In this document: positions 1-6,761 of the stretch, piece by piece
How positions within the stretch are numbered: the stretch's first letter is position 1
How the letters are laid out: every line of letters begins with the position of its first letter
Notes under the pieces: generated by a model
Databases searched by the model: none
What the model was told of the DNA's origin: nothing
The model's input: only the letters and a program-made list of their open reading frames with translations
NCBI GenBank assembly: GCA_023458555.1
Contig: JAEWYS010000012.1
Span: 1-44,632 of the forward strand
DNA: 44,632 nt
DNA from: Bacteroidota bacterium
GTDB taxonomy: Bacteria > Bacteroidota > Bacteroidia > Cytophagales > Cytophagaceae
Direction of reading: 5' to 3'
Program-made: the position numbers and the translations under genes

Positions 1-80
1 AATGGAGAATGGACTACAATAACTTCAGACCTCATGATGCATTAAACGACAAAACACCGGTGGAATACGCCTGTGCTTAA
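1..80 (+). mobile_element. IS3-family transposase (OrfB), C-terminal end only
   Basis: An open frame enters from the left edge (first full codon at 3) and ends with TAA at 78-80. It encodes WRMDYNNFRPHDALNDKTPV followed by EYACA. The pattern W-R-x-D-Y-N-x-x-R-P-H-x-A-L-x-x-x-T-P-x-E-Y is the C-terminal signature of the DDE integrase domain of IS3/IS150-type transposases. The rest of the gene and the left end of the element lie outside the window, so whether the copy is intact cannot be judged. The reading frame is undamaged in the part seen. Confidence 0.85.
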
Positions 81-127
81 TTTGAAAACTCTAATTTAGA
101 GTGGCCACAAATATAGGGAAGCTGACA
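81..127. repeat. Probable right terminal region of the IS element
   Basis: Between the transposase stop and the methyltransferase lies a stretch ending in GCTGACA at 121-127. Read inward it starts TGTCAGC, which agrees with the 5'-TG...CA-3' ends of IS3-family elements. It contains an internal inverted repeat, ACTCTAA-T-TTAGAGT, at about 89-103. The exact boundary and any target duplication cannot be set because the left end is not visible. Confidence 0.45.
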
Positions 128-182
128 AAATAAATAAAAATTGCCGGAATATAAACCGGCATTTAACAAGCAGGAGCAGTTC

Positions 183-947
183 ATGACAAATAATTTAACA
201 GATCGGCAATTTTGGGTAAACTATTGGAACAGTAAAACCGGCATTATAATAGAAATACCGTACAATTTTCTGTTTCATAAAGAATTAGATCAGATAGCCA
301 CAAAAAATAATGTGGAAACTGCCATAGAGTTAGGCGGATTCCCCGGCTATTATGCCGTTTTTTTAAAAAAATACGCTCTCCTTGATGTAACGCTTTTAGA
401 TTATTTTATTCATCCTCCTGTTACTACGGCCTTATTGGCAAAAAACGGGCTCTCACCTGCAGCGATTTCAATAATAGAAGCAGATCTGTTTAATTATGCG
501 CCCGTCAAAAAATATGATCTGGTGTTAAGTTGCGGATTAATTGAGCATTTCGAAGATACAGCTGATATTATCCGCAGGCACATTGCCTTTCTTAAGCCGG
601 GTGGAATCTTATTTATTACTTTACCTAATTTTAAAGCCCTGAATGGCTGGATCCAGAAAAAATTTGACAAATCTAATTTTGATAAGCATAATCTGACTTC
701 TATGGACCCGAATCTGCTTCGCGGGATTTGTGAACAGGCGGGGCTAACTGTTAAACAGGCAGGGTACTTTGGGAAATTTGGCATCTGGCTGGAAAATGAA
801 CAGCAAAAACCACTTCTGGTACGATGGTTTAAGCGCCTTATATGGGTAACCGGAAAAATAATCACCAGAATAATTCCTGTTGAATCCTCAGCTTTATCCC
901 CCTATATTATTGTAGAGGCGCAGATGGGCTTCGATATATCGAAATAA
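183..947 (+). CDS. Class I SAM-dependent methyltransferase
   Basis: This 254-residue protein has a Rossmann-type methyltransferase core. Motif I is ELGGFPG at residues 49-55, the acidic end of strand 2 lies in LLDYF, a motif II-like LVLSCGLIEHFED is at 113-125, and the post-motif LKPGGILFIT is at 137-146. Such enzymes transfer a methyl group from S-adenosylmethionine; the acceptor cannot be read from the sequence. The ATG at 183 is preferred over an in-frame TTG at 141 because AGGAG lies about 6 bases upstream and the shorter protein begins with the LTDRQFWVNYW segment common in this group. It sits directly downstream of an IS end, so its transcription may depend on the element. The surface-glycan genes further right suggest, but do not show, a sugar or lipid substrate. 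Confidence 0.8.
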   Translation: MTNNLTDRQFWVNYWNSKTGIIIEIPYNFLFHKELDQIATKNNVETAIELGGFPGYYAVFLKKYALLDVTLLDYFIHPPVTTALLAKNGLSPAAISIIEADLFNYAPVKKYDLVLSCGLIEHFEDTADIIRRHIAFLKPGGILFITLPNFKALNGWIQKKFDKSNFDKHNLTSMDPNLLRGICEQAGLTVKQAGYFGKFGIWLENEQQKPLLVRWFKRLIWVTGKIITRIIPVESSALSPYIIVEAQMGFDISK

Positions 948-965
948 TTTAAAAAAAACAGCTAG

Positions 966-1043
966 TTGGGTTTAATTGACAAACGTCTGCAAAATCGTAT
1001 GGAGAGGCTTTTTGAGAAAAATTCAGATAATGAGAGTGAATAA
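966..1043 (+). pseudogene. Short remnant: 25-codon open stretch of a gene 3' end
   Basis: After a TAG at 963-965 there is an open run of 25 codons ending at TAA 1041-1043. It encodes a strongly charged, helical C-terminus-like peptide containing LIDKRLQNRMERLFEKN. No start codon or ribosome site fits, and the stretch is immediately followed by a terminator hairpin. It therefore looks like the left-over tail of a deleted gene. The family is not recognised; a transposase tail is one possibility given the IS end nearby. Confidence 0.3.
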
Positions 1044-1044
1044 A

Positions 1045-1070
1045 AAAGCTGCCCTGGAACAGGCAGCTTT
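1045..1070. terminator. Bidirectional terminator hairpin
   Basis: AAAGCTGCC at 1045-1053 pairs perfectly with GGCAGCTTT at 1062-1070 around an 8-base loop, with A-rich sequence on the left and T-rich sequence on the right. It separates the plus-strand methyltransferase region from the minus-strand DNRLRE gene, whose stop is at 1089, and can serve both. Confidence 0.75.
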
Positions 1071-1088
1071 GATTTAGCAGCTTTTAGA

Positions 1089-2579
1089 TTAATGTTTTAT
1101 AATCTTTTGTGTTAAGATCGTATGCTCACCGGCTACTTTTAAAAGATAGGTTCCTGGTTTTAATGTTTCCGCATTGATTTGGGAGGAATTTCCCTCACGT
1201 ATTAATATTACTTCCCCCGACAAATTTAGTATCTCAATAGATTTTATTTTTTCGTTAGTATTTAGATCTATGTGAAAAATAGTATTTGATGGATTAGGGA
1301 AAACGGTCAGATCTTTTGTGTTAGTAAAGATTTGGTTATCAGTATTTAAAATTAAGCAACTGCTGTATGTGACCTCGATATATGGATGTTTGGCAATATC
1401 CGTATGTTCACGACTGCCAAATAATAGTTGCTTATATGGATCTTCATCATCGAACTTGATCATCCATCCGTATGGGTTATTGCCGGTAAATAAATTTATA
1501 ACATTAATGGTATAATCCTGAGTTGAATTTTGGCTTTCCGGAATGAGCGCTGAGACGTGGTTGTCGAAGCCTGGCTTGTTGTTCCATGTTATAGTGCTTT
1601 CATCCCATTCTGAGCTTACTTTGTATATTGAAGCAGCATTTTTTCCGTTAAGGGAAGTGTGGTAATTGGAGTATGGCGGGCCGGCAAAACCTCCTGTTGA
1701 AGCATGGAATAAATGAAGGTTAGCGGATAGTATATCTGCATTTGCAGGTATTTCATTAAATTCGAAATTAATATAGGACCTCATATATCCTTCATCCAGG
1801 TTATCGGTATTCCATGTCCAGGCAAGTGGGCTAATGGTAGGCTGAGTGCCGTAATTTATGTTAACCTGGTCATTTCTGCTAAAAATATTGGCGTCAGCAG
1901 TACTATACAGCTTTGTGGTAATTTCTTTACAGTTGGCAGAATATGTCATTTTTAACATCGGTCTTATAGCAGGATTGCTATTCTCGGAAGATGCAAATAT
2001 GAGTTGCCTGTATGGGGATTCATGATCGAGCATGATCATCCAGCCAAAGTTGTCCGGTGAGTTTAATAAGTTAATGAATAGTTCAGTAACATCAATAATA
2101 TAGTCTTGAGTTTTTGAAGTGCTTGCAGGAATAGTTGCGGACAGGTTATTGGAAATGCCTGGCTGAGTGTTCCACGTAACATTATTTTCCTCCCATGCTG
2201 AAGATACCGGATATATTCTTGCTGAATTTCTGCCGGATAAGGAAATATTCTGGTTACTGTATGGATGGCCGGCCCATCCGCCGTCAGTGTGATAAAGATA
2301 TAATTCAACTTTTATAATTTTTTGATATGCCGGCAGGTCGGCTAATGACGGTTTTAGCAAGCTTCGAAAAGTTCCTTGCCCCAGTCTGTCCGAATCCCAG
2401 GTCCATGAAAGAGGATTAACAGTGGTTTTATCTCCAAAGTTTACATTTTTCTGATCATTTCTGCTAAAAATATCTGCATCTTCCACTATGGGTATATTAA
2501 CAGTGAATTCTTCTCCATATACTGAATAAATAAAAAGTGAGAAAAATACAGATAAAAATAAGTGAATTATTTTGTTCAT
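1089..2579 (-). CDS. Secreted DNRLRE-domain protein with T9SS type A sorting domain
   Basis: This 496-residue protein has an N-terminal signal peptide (MNKIIHLFLSVFFSLFIYSVYG) and two tandem DNRLRE-type domains at about 25-215 and 220-405. Each carries the family hallmarks: a DADIFSRNDQ start, SAWEE or SEWDE followed by VTWN or ITWN and a PG, and a late YDIN-like strand. Residues about 420-496 form a T9SS type A sorting domain (LTVFPNPSNTIFHIDL ... LKPGTYLLKV). It should therefore be exported by the Sec route and passed through the type IX system to the cell surface or medium. DNRLRE domains are beta-sandwiches often found in surface proteins; no catalytic region is visible. The two domains are clearly internal duplicates (both contain the WTW, PYSN and GW-MI blocks). 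The gene stands alone. Confidence 0.85.
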   Translation of the reverse strand: MNKIIHLFLSVFFSLFIYSVYGEEFTVNIPIVEDADIFSRNDQKNVNFGDKTTVNPLSWTWDSDRLGQGTFRSLLKPSLADLPAYQKIIKVELYLYHTDGGWAGHPYSNQNISLSGRNSARIYPVSSAWEENNVTWNTQPGISNNLSATIPASTSKTQDYIIDVTELFINLLNSPDNFGWMIMLDHESPYRQLIFASSENSNPAIRPMLKMTYSANCKEITTKLYSTADANIFSRNDQVNINYGTQPTISPLAWTWNTDNLDEGYMRSYINFEFNEIPANADILSANLHLFHASTGGFAGPPYSNYHTSLNGKNAASIYKVSSEWDESTITWNNKPGFDNHVSALIPESQNSTQDYTINVINLFTGNNPYGWMIKFDDEDPYKQLLFGSREHTDIAKHPYIEVTYSSCLILNTDNQIFTNTKDLTVFPNPSNTIFHIDLNTNEKIKSIEILNLSGEVILIREGNSSQINAETLKPGTYLLKVAGEHTILTQKIIKH

Positions 2580-3123
2580 TTGTTAAATTTTTTATGGTGT
2601 AATGTTTTAAAATACTTATTACGGGACTAATTTAATAAATAGCTGGTTTGTAGTTGTGAAATTCGTTTAATAAATTTTATAAGCTCTTGAAAGCAATAGC
2701 AGCGATCAGAAGCGGAAAGGTTGTTAATTTATCAAAGGGACGATCCAGTCGATGTGCTGCTGATCTTCTTGGTCTTTTGTTGCGCCGATTAAGACCTTCT
2801 TCCGATAGATTCTGTAAACTCATTTATGATTGCTTTCCCAGTCTCTTCCCGTCTCAGCAGAACACCGATCCGTTCATAGCCTATCGAATCCGTGTAATAG
2901 CTGTTTCTTTTTATCCGGATTCGCAAGGGGGGATTGATCTAATAATATCATCCTGACCTGTGGAGGGAACCTACCTTACAGGCTTTTGGGGATAGCCGGT
3001 AGTTTCCAGCGCAAACTAACTTATGATACTGACGAAGATATTCCGCCAGTTCACACTTGTATACAGGGCAGCTTTTTTTCGATCCAGAGCCTGCCTATGA
3101 GTATAAAGGAACTTTAACCAAAC
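2580..3123. other. Unexplained higher-GC patch, possible degraded gene on the minus strand
   Basis: Between the DNRLRE gene and the GT2 promoter lies about 540 bp with no intact gene. From about 2680 the base composition is visibly richer in G and C than the very AT-rich genes on either side. On the minus strand one frame reads as protein-like blocks separated by stops: CELAEYLRQYHKLVCAGNYR at about 3040-2980 and YYTDSIGYERIGVLLRREE at about 2890-2830. A shifted frame continues with RRSAAHRLDRPFDKL and LIAAIAF, ending at TAA 2677-2679. The last block loosely resembles the end of IS5-type DDE transposases (RR-x-A-x-R-x-D-K ... AA). This may be a decayed insertion sequence, or chance; the plus-strand ORF in this stretch looks non-coding. 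Confidence 0.3.
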
Positions 3124-3152
3124 TTGTATCCAGAAATAAAATATTATCTTTG
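3124..3152 (+). promoter_or_regulatory. Bacteroidota-type promoter of the GT2/membrane cassette
   Basis: TTG at 3124-3126 (-33 element), an 18-base spacer and TATCTTTG at 3145-3152 (-7 element TAnnTTTG) match the Bacteroidota sigma-A consensus. The start would fall near 3159, giving a leader of about 27 bases to the ATG at 3186. This supports 3186 rather than the upstream ATG at 3057 as the GT2 start, because the longer reading would begin upstream of the promoter. Confidence 0.7.
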
Positions 3153-3185
3153 CGCCTTCTTTTTCCGGTCTTCGTCCTATTTGTA

Positions 3186-3926
3186 ATGTATAAAGATTCT
3201 ATAGATATAATTCTGCCGTGTTATAATCCTCCAAAAAACTGGGAAAAAGTGATTGTACACAACTATGATAAACTTGTTAAGCTGTTACATCAGTATCAAA
3301 TCAATATTATAATAGTAAATGATGGTTCATCGCATAATACGACACAGGATCATATTGAATATTTAACAGAAAATATACAATCATTTATTTATATTTCATA
3401 TAAGGAAAATAGGGGAAAAGGTTATGCGCTTAGAAAAGGAGTTGAGAAATCAACCGCGAAATATGTAATATACAATGATATAGATTTTCCATATACCACT
3501 GACTCCATTTGTAATATATTCACTCGATTAACCAGGAATGTTGATATTGTTGTAGGAAACCGTGGAGAAACCTATTATAAGGATGTGCCAACTGTAAGGA
3601 TCGTTATTTCTAAGCTTCTCAGAACATTCAATAAGCTGTTTCTTGGAATGAACATATCTGATACTCAATGTGGTTTGAAAGGATTTAATGAAAATGGCAG
3701 AAAGATTTTCCTGCAAACGACAATAAACAGATATCTGTTTGATCTGGAATTTGTTTATTTGAGCTCAAATAATAAGGATATATTAATAAAGCCTGTAAAT
3801 GTAACTTTAAAAGAAGGTGTAGTATTCACCAGAATGAATATTAAAATACTAAAACAGGAAGGATTGGCCTTTACTAAATTAGTAATAAAGCACTTTGTGA
3901 AAAAAATACTTGGAATTAAGAAATGA
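3186..3926 (+). CDS. GT2 glycosyltransferase, polyprenyl-phosphate sugar synthase type
   Basis: This 246-residue GT-A family 2 enzyme begins with the typical IDIILPCYNPP strand. It has VNDGSS at 44-49, KENRGKGYALRKG at 73-85, a D-x-D-like NDID at 97-100 and DTQCGLKGF at 159-167. The DTQCG-x-K-x-F block and the lack of any membrane segment resemble dolichyl- or undecaprenyl-phosphate glucosyl/mannosyl transferases (ALG5/DPM1-like). These load a sugar from a nucleotide donor onto a polyprenyl phosphate at the inner face of the membrane. The next gene overlaps its stop (ATGA at 3923-3926), so the two are translationally coupled, and the neighbour is a likely membrane enzyme using the lipid-linked sugar. 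The start at 3186 is chosen from the promoter position. The sugar is unknown. Confidence 0.8.
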   Translation: MYKDSIDIILPCYNPPKNWEKVIVHNYDKLVKLLHQYQINIIIVNDGSSHNTTQDHIEYLTENIQSFIYISYKENRGKGYALRKGVEKSTAKYVIYNDIDFPYTTDSICNIFTRLTRNVDIVVGNRGETYYKDVPTVRIVISKLLRTFNKLFLGMNISDTQCGLKGFNENGRKIFLQTTINRYLFDLEFVYLSSNNKDILIKPVNVTLKEGVVFTRMNIKILKQEGLAFTKLVIKHFVKKILGIKK

Positions 3927-5830
3927 TTCTTTCAAATACAGAAGAACTATCTGCAATCAGAATTATTAAATGGTTATTGGGGATAGTGGCTATAATTACA
4001 TTCAGTAATTTTATATATAGAGGATATACTACCAATGATGATCTGGAATATTTTCTTGCTTTTCATAAAGAACATAATATATGGGATTATAGCTATGAAT
4101 ATGCAAAATCAAATGGAAGATTTTATTTTATATTCATGCAGCCCTTGTTTAATGTGATTATTCCCAATGTTTTGCCAATCCAGATCAGCCAGCTATTGAA
4201 TCTTACAATTGTATTATTAACTATAGTTACAATAAGCGTAATTGTCAATAAAGTATTCAATAGCTTAATCGCTCAATATTTATTTGTGTTGATAACCCTG
4301 GTTTTTATAAATATAAAATCTGCTAATAATGCTATTGTCAGTTATCCATTTTATTTTACATTGTCTTTTTTTCTTTTTTCCTGTTCAACCTTATCTTATT
4401 TAAATTATCTGGACAATAAAAAAAATAAGTGGATATTCATTTCATTGCTGACCTATTGCTCCGCTCTGCTCTTTTACGAGAACTATATATTGTATATATC
4501 TTTGTATGTGTTTTTTGCAATATATTATACTGATTCAGAAACTACTTTTCTAAAATTTCTGATTGTTCGCAAAGAGCTGTTCCTTTATGTCGGAATAATA
4601 ATACTGTATTTAATTGCCTATTCTGTTTTCAAATCTTTTATTGCCGTTTCAAGCTATGATGGAGTTACTGTTTCAGGTGATTTCAATTTACTAATTATTC
4701 TTAAGACGCTTATCAGTGTAACCAGAGGTGCTTATCCTCTCTTTAATTATTTTACAGGTTTATCTCTGTATAATAATTTTTCTATGAATGATATCGGGCA
4801 TATTCAAAGTATTTTGAATCCGATTATTAATATACAAGTTTCCTGGTTGACAAAAGCACTTCTTGTTAGTGTAATAGCCTATATACTATTTTCATTGTTA
4901 GAAACTGAGCGATTGTCCGTTAAGAGAGCGAATAGCAAATTGAATTATTGGAGTATAACAGTTTTGGTTTTTCTTATTTATATTCCACAGTCACTTATAG
5001 CTTTAACTGTAAAGTATCAACAATACGCCATGATGGGTATGAGCTCTTATGTGACTACTTATTTTTCTACATTTCCTGTTTATATTTTACTAGCTATATT
5101 TTTTGTTTTTCTTTATCGAAAAGTAAACTCCGGATTTTTTAGAAAAATCTATCAGAGTATTTGTATTGCATTTCTTGCTCTTGGTTCAGTCTTAACCGAC
5201 TATGCCAATTATCATGCTTCAATTGATTTGAAAAATATACATAAGCATTTTGAGGCAATGAATAAATTGATACAATCTGAAGTATTGCAAAGAATACCTG
5301 ATAACTCGATAATTATTGCGCCTCAGTTATTTAACAATAGATCTGATATCAGCTATTATAATTGTTGTAATTATGAATGGGACAGTTATTTTAAAGCCAT
5401 GTTAAATAAAAGCATTAAGGTAGTTAAAGACGATAGTTTAAGTACAACTGTCAACAATATATATTATCTGGGATATTCTAAGAATTTACGTTCAAATGAC
5501 CAGTTTTTCTCATTTTCAAAACTAAATCAATGTGTTGATAATCAGATTAAATATAGTACTGATACCTTGACGTTATTTGCTTTTTCTCCTTCTAAACAAT
5601 TTTCAGTTCATGTTTCAAAAAGTAGCTCTATTCAGGGTTTACATACAGATAGCCTGAGTTTAGGCGGACAAAAAATAGTTTCCCACCAATCATATTTTGA
5701 TATAAATTACAGTTATCAGAATAAAACAGATTTCTTTAAGCCAATTACAATTGTTGGTAAGGATATTGATCCTAAAAGTGTGGTGTTTTATATCAACTCA
5801 TTTGATATTATGCACCAAATAGCTTTGTAA
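3923..5830 (+). CDS. Polytopic membrane protein, probable GT-C type glycosyltransferase
   Basis: This 635-residue protein has about ten to twelve hydrophobic helices in its first two thirds and a soluble C-terminal part from about residue 440 to 635. After the first helix there is a short outside loop with NDDLEYF (about residues 38-44). An acidic pair at this position is typical of GT-C enzymes that take sugars from polyprenyl-phosphate donors at the outer face of the inner membrane. The gene overlaps the upstream GT2 by 4 bases, which fits a donor-maker plus sugar-transfer pair. The C-terminal region is probably periplasmic. The gene is extremely AT-rich compared with the dcw cluster, suggesting horizontal acquisition. 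The family is not recognised with certainty and the acceptor (glycan, lipid or protein) is unknown. Confidence 0.6.
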   Translation: MILSNTEELSAIRIIKWLLGIVAIITFSNFIYRGYTTNDDLEYFLAFHKEHNIWDYSYEYAKSNGRFYFIFMQPLFNVIIPNVLPIQISQLLNLTIVLLTIVTISVIVNKVFNSLIAQYLFVLITLVFINIKSANNAIVSYPFYFTLSFFLFSCSTLSYLNYLDNKKNKWIFISLLTYCSALLFYENYILYISLYVFFAIYYTDSETTFLKFLIVRKELFLYVGIIILYLIAYSVFKSFIAVSSYDGVTVSGDFNLLIILKTLISVTRGAYPLFNYFTGLSLYNNFSMNDIGHIQSILNPIINIQVSWLTKALLVSVIAYILFSLLETERLSVKRANSKLNYWSITVLVFLIYIPQSLIALTVKYQQYAMMGMSSYVTTYFSTFPVYILLAIFFVFLYRKVNSGFFRKIYQSICIAFLALGSVLTDYANYHASIDLKNIHKHFEAMNKLIQSEVLQRIPDNSIIIAPQLFNNRSDISYYNCCNYEWDSYFKAMLNKSIKVVKDDSLSTTVNNIYYLGYSKNLRSNDQFFSFSKLNQCVDNQIKYSTDTLTLFAFSPSKQFSVHVSKSSSIQGLHTDSLSLGGQKIVSHQSYFDINYSYQNKTDFFKPITIVGKDIDPKSVVFYINSFDIMHQIAL

Positions 5831-5896
5831 CCGGTTATCTGGAACCGTGAATTTATTACTTTATTTGTTGCGTTGAAAAGTAAAGAAGGCTTCTTG

Positions 5897-5928
5897 CCGG
5901 AGAGGAAAAGTGAAGCAAACTTCTCCGG
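5897..5928 (+). terminator. Imperfect hairpin after the glycosyltransferase cassette
   Basis: CCGGAGA at 5897-5903 pairs with TCTCCGG at 5922-5928, with an inner AGT/ACT extension. It lies about 65 bases after the cassette stop but lacks a clean T-run, so it may be a weak terminator or an mRNA 3' stabilising element. A small palindrome, AAGAAGGCTTCTT, precedes it at about 5883-5895. Confidence 0.4.
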
Positions 5929-6085
5929 ATAACTGCTATCAGCCAGTTATTTTGTGCCCAACTTGAAAAAATTAATTTTCTAATGATCTAATCATAAGTG
6001 TTTTTTAATTCTTATCTTGCATGAGCTATTTACTTGCTGGTGATTAAGCCAGATGCTTCTCAACTAAACACCCAACTACAGTTTT

Positions 6086-6745
6086 ATGATTGCAGAACAC
6101 GACGGATTGCTTTCGGATGTAAAAGACCAGTTAGATAAAATTATTAGAGAGCTTCAGGATGTCAGTGAGGATGAGGCTGCTTACTATCAGTCAATAAAAC
6201 GGATGATCTCTGTCAAGCAGCAGGAGTATGATGTTCTGAAGCAGTTTAATGATTTCAACAGGGCAATCATTGCCATGACAAGAATGGACTTTTCCCATCG
6301 GCTTGATGTAGACAACCGCAAGGATTTATGGGCTTATATGGCGACAAGCCTGAATATGCTCAATGAAGAACTCGAGGAACGGGTCCTCCCGAAGGAAATT
6401 GTTCAGCTTGCGATGAATCAGGTTGTTCATTTTAAGCCGGATTGGGTGATAATAACCACACGTGAGGGGATTGTCAAATTCAGCAGCAAAAACGAGATGG
6501 CAGGCGGTCTGATCAACTATGATGAAAAGAATCTGATTGATAAGCGAATTCAGAATTTTTTTGCTACCAATATCAGTTTTATGACTTCGCGGGACAATGC
6601 CATGACCGAAAAAATGGTATACCTGGTCAATGCTGATTCAACGCTGCTTCCGGTAAATCTGTATGTCAAAGAATTGCAGTCCAGTTATCAGGATGTTTTC
6701 TACTACCTGTATCTTATTACACAGGTAGCAGAAAACAAAGAATAA
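6086..6745 (+). CDS. Cytoplasmic PAS-domain protein with N-terminal coiled coil
   Basis: This 219-residue soluble protein has no signal peptide or membrane helix. Residues 1-55 form a charged coiled coil (LLSDVKDQLDKIIRELQDV ...). Residues about 58-100 (FNRAIIAMTRMDFSHRLDV ... LNMLNEELE) have the heptad spacing and F-x-x-R pattern of a HAMP-like two-helix linker. Residues about 108-215 read as a PAS fold (FKPDWVIITTREGIVKFSS ... VYLVNADSTLLPVNLYVKEL). There is no kinase, cyclase or DNA-binding output domain. It is therefore a stand-alone sensor or adaptor that must act through partner proteins. It converges on the AOS/GNAT fusion gene with only 16 bases between stops. The ATG at 6086 is the first in frame; no strong ribosome site is seen, as is usual in this phylum. 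Confidence 0.65.
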   Translation: MIAEHDGLLSDVKDQLDKIIRELQDVSEDEAAYYQSIKRMISVKQQEYDVLKQFNDFNRAIIAMTRMDFSHRLDVDNRKDLWAYMATSLNMLNEELEERVLPKEIVQLAMNQVVHFKPDWVIITTREGIVKFSSKNEMAGGLINYDEKNLIDKRIQNFFATNISFMTSRDNAMTEKMVYLVNADSTLLPVNLYVKELQSSYQDVFYYLYLITQVAENKE

Positions 6746-6761
6746 CCGGAGTAATTCCGGA

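Noticed and set aside
2687..2956. Plus-strand 89-codon ORF in the GC-richer patch
   Set aside because: It starts with a non-ATG codon, shows no domain-like pattern and no promoter or ribosome site; the minus strand looks more protein-like.
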